Shown: positions 1 through 11,464 of the stretch, piece after piece
Position numbering within the stretch: position 1 is the stretch's first letter
Layout of the letters: each line of letters opens with the position of its first letter
From: Vombatus ursinus
Lineage: Eukaryota; Chordata; Mammalia; Diprotodontia; Vombatidae
Direction: 5' to 3'
Assembly: GCF_900497805.2 (NCBI RefSeq)
Contig: NW_020954719.1
Span: forward strand, 2,170,001 to 2,234,000
DNA length: 64,000 nt
Made by a program: the position numbers and the translations under genes
The notes under the pieces: model-generated
The model's database searches: none
Told to the model about the DNA's origin: nothing
Seen by the model: the letters and a program-made list of their open reading frames with translations, nothing else

Positions 1-487
1 GGAGCACTAGCACAGCAGAGCTTGCAGCCATTATGGAGGGGAACCCTCCTCACAGGAGAGTAGTAAACACCTCTCCTTAGATCTTGCCACTTTGGAAGAA
101 CTGAAAACTTACAGGTCCCTAGAAGTATCTCTGTAAACAGCTGCACAAAACCCCTGAAGCTTGGGAGAGTGTGCCCTCCACCCTAGAAACAGAGCCCTAC
201 TTTAACAAAGACTTAAAAGTCAAGTAATAGGTTGGAAAAATAAGCAAACAATGGAAAAATTCCTCTGATTATAGAAAGTTACTATGGTGACAAGGAAGAT
301 CAAAACACACTCAGAAGAACATAACAAAGTCAAAGGTCCTACATCCAAAGCCTTCAAGAAAAATATGAATTGGTCTCAGGCTATGGAAGAGCTCAAAAAG
401 AATTTTGAAAATCAAGTAAGAGAGGTAGAGGAAAAATTGAGAAGAGAGATGAGAAAATCATGCAAAAGTCAACAGCTTGGTAAAGGA

Positions 488-509
488 GACACACACACAC
501 ACACACACA
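488..509. repeat. (AC)n microsatellite
   Basis: About eleven AC units inside the L1 ORF1 remnant. They add a run of Thr-His codons and sit next to a break in the frame. Confidence 0.9.
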
Positions 510-2487
510 AATACTGAAGAAAATAACACCTTCAAAAACAGAATAGGCCAAATGGTAAATAAGGGCCAAAAAGCCAATGAGAAGAATGCCTTAAAAAGCA
601 GAATTGGCCAAATGAAAAAGGAAGTCCAAAAGCTCACTGAAGGAAATGAAAATTAAAAATTAGAATGGAGCAAATGGAAACTAATGACTTTATGAAAAAT
701 GAAGAAACAAACAAAACCAAAATAATGAAAAAATAAACAATGAAATATTTCATTGGAAAAACAACTTACATGGAAAATAGATCTAGGAGAGAGAATTTAA
801 AAATTATTGGACTACCTGAAAGCCATGATCAAAAAAAGAGCCTAGATATCATCTTTCAAGAAATTATCAAGGAAAACTGCCCTGATATTCTAGAACCATT
901 TCTAAAATAGAAATGGAAAGAATCCACTGATCACCTCCTGAAAGAGATTCCAAAAGGAAAACTGCCAGGAATATTATAGGCAAATTCCAGAGTTCCCAGA
1001 TGAAGGAGAAAATACTGCAAGCAGCTAGAAAGAAACAATTCAAGTACTGTGGAAACACAATCAGGGTAACACAAGATTTAGCAGCTTCTACATTAAAGGA
1101 TCAGAAGGCTTGGAATATGATATTCCAGAAGACAAAGGAGCTAGGATTACAACCAGGAATCACCTACCCAGCAAAACTGAGTATAATCCCTCAGAGGAAA
1201 AAAATGGAAATTCAATGAGACAGAAGACTTTCAAGTATTCTTAATGAAAAGACCAGAACTGAATAGAAAATTTGACTTTTAAATACAAGACTCTAGAGAA
1301 GCATAAGAAGGTAAACAGGAAAGGGAAATCATAAGGAACTTAATAAGGTTAATCGGTTTACATTCCTACATGAGAAGAGGATATTTGTAACTTATAAGAC
1401 CTTTCTCATTATTAGGGTATTTAGATGGAGTATATATAGACAGAGGGCACAGGTGTGAGTTGAATATGAAGGGATGATAAATAAAAATAAAAATAAAATT
1501 AAAGGGTAAGAGAGGAATGTACTGGGAGAACGAGAAAGGGAGAGGTAGAATGGGGTAGATTATCTCACATAAAAGAAGGAAGAAAAAGCTTTTACAGTAG
1601 AGGGGAAGAGGGGGGAGGTGAGATGGAGTGAGTGAACTTTATTCTCCTTAGAATTAGCTCAAAGAGGGAGTAACATATTGGGTATAGAAATCCATCTTAC
1701 CCTACAGGAAATTAGGAGGGGAAGAGAATAAGAGAAGGGGGAGGAGTATGATAGAAGGGAGGGCAGATTGGGGGAGGAGGTAGTTAGAAGCAAAACAGTT
1801 TTGAGGAGGCACTGGGTGAAAGGAGAAAGTATAGAATAAATGCAGAGGAAATAGGATGGAGGGGAAATACAGTTAGCAATAATAACTGAAAAAAAATTTA
1901 AGCAAGTTTCTCTGATAAAGGCCTCATTTCTCAAATATATAGAAAACTGAGTCAAATTTATAAACATAAGAGCCATTCCCCAACTGATAAGTGATTAAAA
2001 GATAATCAGTTTCCAGGTGTAGTAATCAAAACTATCTATAGCCATATGAAAAAATACTCTAATTCACTATTGATTTGAGAAATGCAAACTAAAACAATTC
2101 TGAGGTACTACCTCATACCTATTAGTTTGGCTAATAAGAAAGAAAAGGTAAATGACAAATGTTGGCAGTGATATGGGAAAAATGAGACATTAATGCACTA
2201 TTAGTGGAGTTGTGAAGTGATTCAATCATTCTGTAGAGCAATTTGGAACTCTACCCAAAGGGCTATAAAACCATGCATACCCTTTGAGCTAGCAATTCCA
2301 CTACTAGGTCTGTCTCTGAAAAGAGATAAAAAACAAAAAGGAGAAGGATTTATATGTAAAAAATATAACAGCTCTTTTCTGGGGGCAAAGAATTAGAAAT
2401 TGAGGGGATGCCCATCAATTGGGGAATGGCTGAACAAGTTGTGGTATATGATTATGATTGAATACTATCCTACTACAAGAAATGATG

Positions 2488-2633
2488 GGGCCCAGCTAGG
2501 TGGTGCAGTGGATAGAACACTGGCCCTGGAGTCAGGAAGATCTGAGTTCAAATCCAGCTTCAGACACATAACACTCACTAGCTGTGTGACTTTGGGCAAG
2601 TCACTTAACCCCCATTACCTCACCAAAAAAAAA
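2488..2633 (+). mobile_element. marsupial tRNA-type SINE inserted in L1
   Basis: Short SINE starting GGGGCCCAGCTAGGTGG and containing GAGTTCAAATCCAGC (a tRNA B-box-like region), ending in a run of A. It interrupts the L1 3' region. The 8-base word AAATGATG occurs on both sides (2480-2487 and 2634-2641), as expected for a target-site duplication. The A tail and site type suggest L1-driven insertion. Younger than the host L1. Confidence 0.9.
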
Positions 2634-3065
2634 AAATGATGATGAGGATGCTCTCAGAAAAACCTGGAAAGCTTTGCATGGGCTGCTGCAAAGTGAAATG
2701 TATTGTGTACAAAGTAACAGCAATATTGTAGGATGATCAGCTGTGAATGACTTAGCAATACAATGATCTAAGACAACTCTGAAGGACTTATGATGAAAAA
2801 TGCTATCCATCCCCAGAGGAAGAACTGATATTTTTTCTTGAGTTTGCTTTTTTTGTCTGTGTTTTCTTTCACAACATGACTATTATGGATATGTTTTGCA
2901 TGACTACACATGTATAATCTATATCAAATTGCTTGCCTTCTCAATGGGGAGGGGAGTGGAGAGGGAGGAATGGAGAGAATTTGGACCTCAAAGTTTTAAA
3001 AACGAATGTTAATTGTTTTTACATGTAACTAGGGAAAAATAAAATACTAAATAAATTTTAAAAAA

Positions 3066-3250
3066 TCTCATTTTATCCTCACAATTCTGTTAAGTGCTAT
3101 TATTATTCCCCATTTTATATATGAGGAAACAGGTTAAGTGACTTTCTCAGGGTTACAGAGCTAATAAATATTTACGGATATTTGAACTTAGGAGGATTTA
3201 AATTTAGATGTTCCTGACTCCAGTTCCAGTGTGTCACCTCACTGCCTCAA
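3066..3250 (-). mobile_element. MIR-type SINE remnant
   Basis: Contains the reverse of the MIR 3' half: a CCCCATTTTATATATGAGGAAAC stretch followed by TTAAGTGACTTTCTCAGGGTTACAGAGCTA-like sequence. Old and diverged. It directly abuts the A tail of the preceding L1. Confidence 0.75.
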
Positions 3251-3565
3251 ATATTGATGGATTGAAATCTGACCCTGAGAGGAAGTATTCACATCGATGA
3301 AATTATGGATCAACCAAAGTTTTTTTGTGCTTTTTTTGGGGGGGGGAGCTTTCATAAAAGGAGGAGCTTAAGAGTCAAAGCCAGGGAGCTTTAGAGAATC
3401 TTTGCATATTGATTTAGAAGGAATCATTCAAACGTCTAAAGCACTGGGAATAATAGAATGGATCTGGGATTTCGCTGATACAAAGAACACCCAGATGACG
3501 AGACTTCCTCAACCAATACTGCTGGCACCTTTTCTACGATTTATGGTCCTGAAGAGTTGCTTAGA

Positions 3566-3690
3566 GCAAGGAGGGGTTAAGTGACTTGCCCAGGGTCACA
3601 CAGCCTTTATACATCAGAAGTAGCACTTGAACCCAGATCTTTCTGCCTTTGACGCTGGGTTCTCTATCTACTATGCCAGGCTGCCTCTCA
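3566..3690 (-). mobile_element. MIR/marsupial SINE remnant
   Basis: GGTTAAGTGACTTGCCCAGG followed by TCACACAGC, then ACTTGAACCCAG and CTATGCCAGGCTGCC. This is the reverse of the conserved SINE core. No flanking duplication is visible. Confidence 0.8.
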
Positions 3691-3716
3691 AATAGATAGA
3701 TGGTAGATAGAGTGAT

Positions 3717-3766
3717 TCTTCTTTCTCTCTTCCTCTCTCTCCCTTCTCCCTCCCTCCCCTGCCTAT
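3717..3766. repeat. CT-rich low-complexity tract
   Basis: About 50 bases almost purely C and T, just upstream of the GC-rich promoter block. Confidence 0.7.
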
Positions 3767-4793
3767 TGGACTATCAAGAATTTGGCACAAAACCAAAATA
3801 AAAAAGAGAAGTAAATTCAGTGCCCGAGCCAAAATACTCCTTTTCTTCCCCTCCCTTCTCCCCCGACTCGCCCATTGCCTAGGGAAAAAAGCACCAGGCG
3901 TTGAGACTTAGAACAAGTGGAGGGAAGGGCGTTCGGCAAAGAACAAGGAGTCCTTGCCATAGTTTCTTTTGGCTTTCTAAAACATACATTTGGAAGATGA
4001 GTCTTTCCGACATCTCCCGGAAGACTCGATTGCAGACCTCTCTAGGGTGCTAGAACTGCTTAACAATGCTCTAGACAAGAGAAAATCCTTCAACTGAGAT
4101 TCCAGAACCACAGGTAGAAGAAAGGGCAACTGGAGTATGTGAGGGAGGTATTAGTATTCCTCTCTTCTGAGCCTGAAATAGTTCCACTTCTGTCTTCTCT
4201 TGCTGTTGGCCGAAGAACTGAAAATACTGGGCAACTTCCAGACAAACGTCAACAACGTTTGGGGTGGTGATGGTGGAAGGGGAACAGCCTCGGGGTATGC
4301 GATAGTGTGTTAAAAATGACCAGCACCAGAAAGTTGATATCTAGATACATTCATCATAAACAGTGCATCAAGATCACTGGCACCTTATTTTTTTTTTCCC
4401 CCTCTGGGGTGAAGACTACGGTCAGTGGGGTGGATGACTACAGCCTTTCATTGATAACGGGGCAAGGAGGTGGGGTGGCCATACAGGTGGGGAGATTTCT
4501 CAGTTCCCCGGCCTGCCGACTCTTCTTCAGTTTGCAAAGCAGCTTAAATCTAGTAAGGGCCCACCATAGAATGCAAAAGCTGTGAGCCTCGGGGAAAACG
4601 CAGTCTCCAGATTTTGGAGAGGTGGAGGGGGGTTGCTCAGGCAGGCGGTGCATGCGCAGTAGGGAGGAGGAGGCGGGGACGACTAAGGGAGGAGGGAGGG
4701 CTGCTGTTTATTTGCAGCTGGACCAACTAGCAGAGGTAGCGGCCAAGCGCAGGTCCCGGGTGGTGGGTGGGTGAGTCGAGCTGCTGCCGCACC

Positions 4794-4904
4794 ATGCTCC
4801 TTCTCAGCTTGCTGGTGCTGCCTTCTGTCAGAGCCCTCGAGGGGGAGAATGCCAGTCGCTCCAGAGCAGCCAGGGCAGCAGCGGCAACAGCAGGATGGTG
4901 GTGA
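4794..4904 (+). other. upstream ORF overlapping the TMTC1 start codon
   Basis: ATG at 4794 in the context CCGCACCATGC (A at -3) opens a 36-codon frame ending in TGA at 4902-4904. It is in a different frame from TMTC1 and overlaps the main ATG (4895) by ten bases. The peptide begins MLLLSLLVLPSVRA, which is hydrophobic and looks like a signal peptide. If transcription begins upstream of 4794, ribosomes would meet this ATG first, and since it ends after the main ATG it could lower TMTC1 translation. Translation of the peptide is inferred only. Confidence 0.5.
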
Positions 4905-5217
4905 CAACCTCTGCCAGTGGCGGCCTTGGCGGCGGCAGCAAAAGGGATCGGACTCCCTCGGGCCAGCGCCAAAGGGGCTGCTGCCTGGCGCCGGCGGAGG
5001 CTGCGGTGTTACTGACCACAGTCTGCTGTCTCTGTTATGGAAACTCTCTGCCGGGCGAGTTTGTGCACGACGACGTGTGGGCAATTGTGAACAACCCAGA
5101 CGTTTGGGCGGCTGCCCCTCTGAGCTGGGGCATCTTCGCCAACGATTTCTGGGGCAAGGGCATGGCCGAAAACACCAGTCACAAGTCCTACCGTCCTCTC
5201 TGCGTCCTCACCTTCAA
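4895..5217 (+). CDS. TMTC1: TMTC1 coding exon 1 (residues 1-107 and part of 108)
   Basis: Encodes the N terminus of TMTC1, an ER multi-spanning protein of the GT-C type linked to O-mannosylation of cadherins. From memory, human TMTC1 starts MVVTTSARGG and shares GEFVHDDVWAIVNNPDV and AENTSHKSYRPLCVLTFK; this exon reads nearly the same. Residues about 30-48 form the first membrane span. H58-D59-D60 lies in the first luminal loop, where GT-C enzymes carry acidic active-site residues. NTS at 93-95 is a possible N-glycosylation site. The ATG has a good context (A at -3, G at +4). The donor is AA/GTGAGT at 5218, phase 2. The Gly/Ser-rich stretch near residues 7-25 is longer than in human. Confidence 0.95.
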
Positions 5218-5260
5218 GTGAGTCCCGCCTCTAACGGCTGCAGCCTCTCAGGGGAAGACT

Positions 5261-7289
5261 AGTAGCAGGCTCTGTGACTTACTGCTGACTCTCTTCTCTT
5301 CCCTTCACGCCTAGCTCTCCTGTCCACTCACATTTCAGACTTCCAATTTCCGGATAGCCTGAGGAGTCAGCTGAGGGAGTTGGAGTAGAGTTGTACCCAA
5401 GTGTCTGTTCTTTTAAATCCACTTTTCTTTGGGGAGGAGACTAATGGAGGTGCACAGTAGTTTTCTCTGCAACCTACCCTTTAGTAGGAGGGGGCAAAGT
5501 GAGACTAGCGTCGGGGTGGGGTAAGATTTGGAGTGGGTCGCTGATTTACTGAAAAGAGAAGTTGGTTATGTCACTGAGGCTTGTGGGCAGCTCTATAGCT
5601 GGGAAAGTGTGTAAGCTTCTTTGAGAATCACATTTCGATTTCAAGAGGAGGGAGGCAAAATTTGTGCGTTTTGCCTAGCTATCAAATGAGTTGTACATTT
5701 GCGGGAAGATAGATCTTTTCCTCTTAGCCGCACACCAAAACCTCTCCAACCTTTACGATCAAGCGATTTAAAATTCAAAGCAAAAGAATGCAGGAAGATG
5801 GAAATTACCTGGGTTTTTATTGTATCTCAGTCTCATTTTGATCTTATAACCTCGGATATTTGGTGTAAATAATTTATAAGCGTACACCAGTTTTTTACTA
5901 AAGGTGGAGTTTTATCTTATGATGAAATGAGAGGTCTGGCTTAAGAGATGTGTTACTACCTTTTGTTTATTTTATCATCCTTATTTTTTCCCCTCGTGGG
6001 TTTGGCCTTTCCTCGGTCTTGAAGGAGGCTGCAGAAATAATGTTGGTTTGGTGTTGGTATATTTAAACCTATTCTAAAGGGTGTAATTGGAACTCTTTAT
6101 GATAATGAAAAATCTTGAGTGTCTGTTGCAAAAACTTGCTCTTGCAGCAATGCAAAAACTGAAGACTTAGAAAAGGAAACCATTGCAATTAACTTACCAA
6201 AAGGCTTTTCAATACATTTTTTTTCAATTAGTTTATTGTTTTTGAAGTGGAGCAACATATTGTGTCCTTAGTTTTGGAAAGAGCATTTCATTATGTCTTA
6301 AGGAAAAAAAATCTATGCCTTCTTCCGAAGCTCTTTGGTTATCTAGATATTGTATTCTTTAAAATTGGGGTAAAGGTGCGACAATGCAATAGTTCCCTGG
6401 CAGTGTTGTTATTTAAAGCTTCTTTCAAAAACAAACAAAAACAACCTTAAGCGTTTTGCTTGAAAACTTGTCAGCATGGTCTATTCTGATTTCCTATTCA
6501 TTAGCATTACTATGACAGTAAGTAAACCAATGCTAGGAATATTCTGATTCCTGTTTCAGGGAGCATATGTTTTAACAGTGTCTTTTGGCTTTTTTCCTTT
6601 CTTGTATCCATATAGGATTGGATAAAGGCAGGAGAAACCATGAGGACTAGGGAGGGGGACTTAAGGAGCAGAGGTAATGGAAAAAAAGAGTAAGGTGTAG
6701 TAGTTTAGCAAATGTCAGAGATAAATATAAAGTAGGAAGAGTTGGGAGAAAAGAAAGCAGTAATTTAGAAAAAACAGATCCAAGCCCTCTATAGATTTAT
6801 GTCACTGTGCAAACTGTGCATACTGGTTTGGGATAAGGAGAGGATTCAACTGCAACACCTGAAAATAATGGTAGGAAGAACAACAGTGTAGGCCTTCTTT
6901 AAAAAAGCAAGGATACCACTTTTGTGTTGTTTGCTTTGCCTTAATTTTAAATAGCATTGATTCACTTTCTTCTAAATCACCTATAGTGCAACCTTGACTT
7001 CTATTTTCAAGAATAATAAACAATGCCAAATATAAGGAAGAAAGTTTTCTAAGACTTGTGTTTAAATAGTTAAATAAAATAGCTTAAAAATAAAATAGCC
7101 TTAAAAGGCTTTTTGTTATATTGTTGTTTTAAAGTATAAAGTAAAATACTTCTTCTAAGATGCTTTTGGCACTTCAGATTAATCTTTCAAACTTCAATGA
7201 GCAAGAGTTCATTTATGCAAAAGCTTTTAAGTGTTTTAAACTTAGTTTCCTTAAAAGTAAAAAAAAATTGACGAACTGAATAAATATCC
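5261..7289. other. unique intron sequence
   Basis: AT-rich sequence after the CpG island. It has scattered short poly-A and poly-T runs but no recognisable mobile element or conserved coding frame. The short open frames here are not supported by codon pattern or homology. Confidence 0.6.
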
Positions 7290-7400
7290 TAGAAACACAG
7301 AAATTTAGAACCAGAAGATACTTTACTATAATTACTTTATTTTATGAATGAGGAAAACTGAGGTTCAGTGAGGTAAAATAACTTGTTCATGGTATATACT
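7290..7400. mobile_element. possible old SINE/LINE 3' fragment
   Basis: GAAATTTAGAACCAGAAGATAC followed by TGAGGAAAACTGAGGTTCAG and AAATAACTTG resembles the conserved tail of old mammalian MIR-related repeats. Heavily diverged, so the family is uncertain. Confidence 0.4.
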
Positions 7401-9229
7401 GTTTTTTTAAAAAATGGATATTGATAGATGTCCTCAAGGCACATAATGAAGAAATTTACAGAAAAAATTTTGGGACCTACAGTGGAATGTAGGTGAATTC
7501 ATGATACTTGTTGCTATGATGGAACTCATTTAGTTTCTCAATTTTTTTTTTTTGAAATTGGAATTGAATGAAAGGGGAGAAAATAGATTATCAGTCTGTG
7601 CTTTAATTAAAAAATTTCACTAAAAAGTCATGGAGTAATGTTTAAGGGCATAGGAGAGAATCAGAGATCTTTATAAATAACCTACAGTGAGTGACCTTCA
7701 CTCCAAATCCAGTTTTTCATTCTGTGCTTCTTATTTTACTGTCCATATCATTTTTATATCTGTGAAAGATTCAAGATCTTCTGTAGACACTTAATCAATA
7801 ATGAACCAAAGCTCATGATAAATGTTAACATCTTCTGAAATAGTCCATAATTGGTTAAAAGTGCCTGTACTGGCTTACTTTTTTATAAGCAGAAATTGAT
7901 GGAACTTCCTTATTTGCAGTATCCTTTCATATCAGTAAGCAAATGGAAACCTACCTTGGAGAGAAAAGAATGATACTGTGGCTTGTATACCTGAATGATA
8001 TGTATTATCAAACTTCAGAAGTCTTGCATATATTTTAAAATCTTTCCACTAATCCTGTGCTGTCAATCTCACCATGTTATATGGTAGGTATATTAAGGTA
8101 AAAGGATTAAATTTGTAACAGGTTCAGCCAGGGATCTGTGCAGCTCATTGTTCTGATTATTAGACCATAGTAGTCTGCTGTTTTCCTGGAAAATTTTGTT
8201 TTATTGAGAGATTCTAATCGCAATATAAGCCATAATAGTGAAGGCAGGTGACCTATAAAAATGTGATTGATTTGAAAAATAGACTCTTGACAAGTATGAA
8301 TATGGTTTTTGGTCAGCATATTGATGTTTGAGTTTCAAGATTGTTTGCACAGTAGTTTGTAGTACTTGCTTATGAGAGAAGAGAATTGACTGAAAAGACT
8401 ATGGCAGATGATAATGCATTTCTGACTAGGTCCACTGTCTAGTTTTGATTATGTTCTTTAAGATCCTGAGCATGGAGACCAGTTTTTGTTTTTGGGACTA
8501 ATATTTAATTTTTCAAAAATATAGAAGAATGTTTAAACTATACATGGCTGCAATGGGGATAACCACTGACCTCACCTATTAACTAGTATTCCTTTAGCCC
8601 ATCATCAACTGCTAACTCCTCCAAAACACTGGAACCATAGTCCAAAAAATAAATACCATTTAGATTGTAGTTAACTCAGTCTCTCTTGGAGTAGAATTTT
8701 ACTTAATTCTCCTTAGAAATTCTAGTTAACTGCTTTTCTCACAAAATAACATTTAACTCAATTTAATTCTCATCAGGAATGAAAGACAGTTAAACTCATT
8801 TAGTGCTGCCTAGTAATTCTCCACCAAATGTCTTAATTAAGGACAGTTAACTTTCAAGTCTCTAACAGACTTTCTCTAAAGGCTTGATTAACTGTCAATC
8901 TTCTCAAGACATGAAATTTTGTCAGTCTTCTCTAAATACCTCACATAGATTCCTTCTGCCACTGCAGTTAAATTGTCAGTCTCCCAGATTTTCTGCCTTC
9001 TTCTTAAAGGTATAATAACTATCCAAAGGTATTTTATTTCATTTTGTTCTCATCTTTTTTGTTGAGGTTCGGATGCAAATGGACAAGTCACCATTTCTGC
9101 TATCCTTTGTTATCCAATGCTTTGCAGACTATTGTGTAGAACAAATAAAAGCATTGTCTTTTGTAGTTGAATTAAAGACTCACTGAAAATATTTTGGGAC
9201 AACTTCAGTAGCAGACAAGATGATGGGGG
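7401..9229. other. unassigned intron sequence
   Basis: No recognised gene or repeat. Around 8640-8990 the sequence repeatedly carries AGTTAACT-like words (CAGTTAAACTC, AGTTAACTGC, ACAGTTAACTT), which may reflect an old decayed repeat, but no clear unit is visible. Confidence 0.5.
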
Positions 9230-10053
9230 CATTATAGATTTCTATTTTTCCCCCCATATAATTTTGATTTCTTCTGCTAGGTCTTTGTGTTTTGAAAATT
9301 TTTCATTCCAAATATTTTGGAGGTTATGAGTATTTAGTATGCTAACATATATTAAAATGATTCTTCTTAATTTTTTTATATATCAACATTAGAGCTGAGA
9401 AGTTGTAGGCAGGCAACAGTTCTGTCTGTAATGATATTCCACTTCTGTTAGAATTTGTTGAATTTTGAAGGATATTTAGGGTTTGTATTTCTAAGCTTCT
9501 GGTGTGTAATTTCAGTTGCATCATGTCTTTATTATTATTTAAAGGATACTAAGTATTTGTAACCTACAGTGATAGGTTGCACAGTTTTTACTGCTTTATT
9601 ACCAAATCCAAATTGATTCCTAAATCTAGTCTTAAGGAAAACATTTTTGTAGACCTCATCTGAAATCACTAGCAAAAATCCTTCCATGTCCATAAACAGA
9701 TTTGCATGACTCAGCATTTGTTTGATGCTTCTTTTTTGACATATAGTTGTTTGGATTCATGGGGATCTTATATATGGAAGGCCTTTTGATTACATTCATG
9801 GATCTTAGCAGTTTCATAGGCTCTTTCTGGAGGTAAGCCACTTTTGATTACATTTGACAAATCTAGTGGCTTATACTCATTGCCAACTTTTAGTATTATT
9901 TCTGAAGTGAGGTCTGCTTGTTTCAAAAGATTTTCTGTCACTTTTTAATCTTTTTTTTAATTGTGTATTCTGAGAACATTTTTCATTCCTTTTCCTCCAT
10001 TTGGAAGAAGTGCTCATTGCTGTAACATTGTATGGGTTTTTATTTGAATATTA

Positions 10054-10121
10054 AATTTTCCTATATAAGAAAGATCTTAACATCACCAATTTTCCTATAT
10101 AAGAAAGATCTTAACATCACC
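10054..10121. repeat. perfect tandem duplication, 34 bp x 2
   Basis: The unit starting AATTTTCCTATATAAGAAAG and ending TTAACATCACC occurs at 10054-10087 and again without change at 10088-10121. The identity of the two copies points to a recent event or an assembly artefact. Confidence 0.95.
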
Positions 10122-10350
10122 AATAATCATGATGATGTGGTTACTGATCTAGAGCCAGACATCCTGGAGAATGAAGTCAAATGGCCTTTGGAATTGCTAA
10201 CAGTAAGACTAGTGGAAGTGATGGAATTCCAGCTGAGCTATTTAAAATTCTAAAAGATGATGCTGTTAAGGTGCTGCACTCAGTATTCGAGCAGATTTGG
10301 AAAACTCAACAGGACAATGACTGAACAATAACAGATACAATTTTGTACAT
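10054..10350 (+). mobile_element. internally deleted BovB-like RTE fragment
   Basis: Reads KDLNITNNHDDVVTDLEPDI and then ENEVKWPLE, the same segment as the RTE at 48.8 kb (LGPDILENEVKWTLGSIANN). After GCTGTTAAGGTGCTGCACTC and TTTGGAAAACTCAACAGGA it jumps straight to TGACTGAACAATAAC, which matches the terminal tail of RTE. Almost the whole RT domain is thus missing between two retained ends. Its 5' end begins with the perfect 34-base tandem duplication. Confidence 0.75.
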
Positions 10351-11464
10351 TTTATCATGCTGATGTATATGTACATAATTGTTAATTGCTCTAATTATGT
10401 CCTTCCTGAAGTGTTGTCTTCAGGCTGGAAAATGTTTCTTAAATAGGTCTTTTCTGACCTTTTCCCTTGATACCCTTAAGGTTCATGTATCTTGCTTGAA
10501 GACCAAAATGTATTTATCATCTTCGTTCACTGGTTTATTTCAGTCACTACATTCAAGCTCAAAACCTTCAGTCTCTATTCTTCCTTGAAGCACCTCAAGA
10601 ATTTTATGCTTATTGAGTCCAAATGACATTTTGATATTGTTGGAAAATATTTCCATGAGATGAAGTAGCTATTTAATGTTCTTTCAGTAGAACCAAATAA
10701 CTTGAGGTCATTCCGGTGCATGAAGTAATTAATATGATGTTTTGGTATGATTTCCCTCTTTGACCGGAAAACCATATTGGATTCTATTTGAGAGTGATGA
10801 TAATGTGTTTCGGGCTAAATAGCACCAGACCAGGCTTAAGTTGTCTCCCTGGGAGATGCCTCTTTCAGTATCAATTGTTGTTGACGTTATTGTGTTGGTG
10901 GCATGTATTAAATAGAGAATAGTTTTCCATGTATAAGTCAAAGATTGTAGTGTTATTTTTATGCTAGGATATAGTATATCTGTTGTTTGTAGTACATTTC
11001 TAAACCAGGAGTCAATGGCTTTGCAGTCATACTAAAGGCGGTATTTTTTTCTTCAAGATTCTAGTGGATGGTTCATTTTTTTCCTTTACACTGCTTGGAC
11101 TTAATGTAGTACTTTTAACTTTTTTGACCTTTGCTTTCAATTATGGATTGTATATATCAAAAATTTCTAATATACTTTTGTTTTCTGGATTCCATTCCAC
11201 ATGTTTCTTTTTGGTTGCCTTTAATTGGATGATATGTTGTTGAGTTTTCTACTGTTTGTACTGGCTAGATTTGGATGTCATTTTTAAATGTCTTTCCTTA
11301 GGTTCCCAAGATGTTTATTCCATGGTGGTATTTGATGCTTGTCCTTAGTAATATTCTTGAATAGCTCTACCTTTTATTTCATGGTCTTTACCATGGTAAT
11401 AGTTGCAACATACACTATTGTGTGCAGGCTCTGAATTTTTTTTTGTACTCTGTCAAATATTGTG

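Larger units (their letters stand above)
1..3065 (+). mobile_element. L1 LINE, 5' end outside window, most of ORF2 missing
   Basis: L1 retrotransposon in the sense direction of the window. Positions 1-280 match the L1 5' UTR seen again at about 32520-32850. ORF1 (RNA-binding coiled-coil protein) spans about 284-1240 with several breaks; its coiled-coil part reads NWSQAMEELKKNFENQ and its C-terminal part reads AASTLKDQKAWNMIFQ. Next comes the ORF1-ORF2 spacer (about 1240-1880). The sequence then jumps at about 1890 to the ORF2 C-terminal coding region and 3' UTR, ending in an A-rich tail near 3020-3065. The endonuclease and reverse transcriptase are therefore deleted. A SINE is inserted at 2488-2633. 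Not functional. Confidence 0.85.
3820..5260 (+). promoter_or_regulatory. TMTC1: TMTC1 CpG-rich promoter and 5' UTR region
   Basis: Base composition changes from AT-rich repeats to GC-rich unique sequence, with many CpGs from about 4600 through exon 1. No TATA box is visible near the likely start. GGCGGGG at 4672-4678 is a GC-box (Sp1/KLF type) motif. GTGCATGCGCAG at 4648-4659 is close to an NRF1 palindrome. This fits a TATA-less CpG-island promoter. The transcription start is not resolved; it probably lies between about 4600 and 4790. Confidence 0.65.
9230..11460 (-). mobile_element. R4/Dong-like LINE remnant (reverse transcriptase)
   Basis: On the minus strand the piece near 10941-10730 reads ERGISQGDNLSLVWCYLARN and GFPVKEGNHTKTSY. 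The next piece (about 10775-10580) reads INYFMHRNDLKLFGSTERTL. This follows the order of a reverse transcriptase: GI.QGD.LSP..FCL (domain 4) and then Y(M)DDLKLF (catalytic box, here degraded). Downstream (9841-9656), YGHGRIFASDFR lies in the same direction. The ISQGDSLSP and MDDLKL wording resembles the R4/Dong group of LINEs more than L1 or RTE; that assignment comes from memory. An RTE-derived piece is inserted at about 10054-10350. Many breaks; dead. Confidence 0.6.

Noticed and set aside
4683-5084. Long minus-strand open frames opposite TMTC1 exon 1
   Set aside because: GC-rich sequence lacks stops by chance; the plus strand encodes the recognisable TMTC1 N terminus.
4771-5262. 163-residue plus-strand frame overlapping exon 1
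   Set aside because: It opens with GTG, lies in a different frame from TMTC1 and runs across the splice donor; no homology seen.
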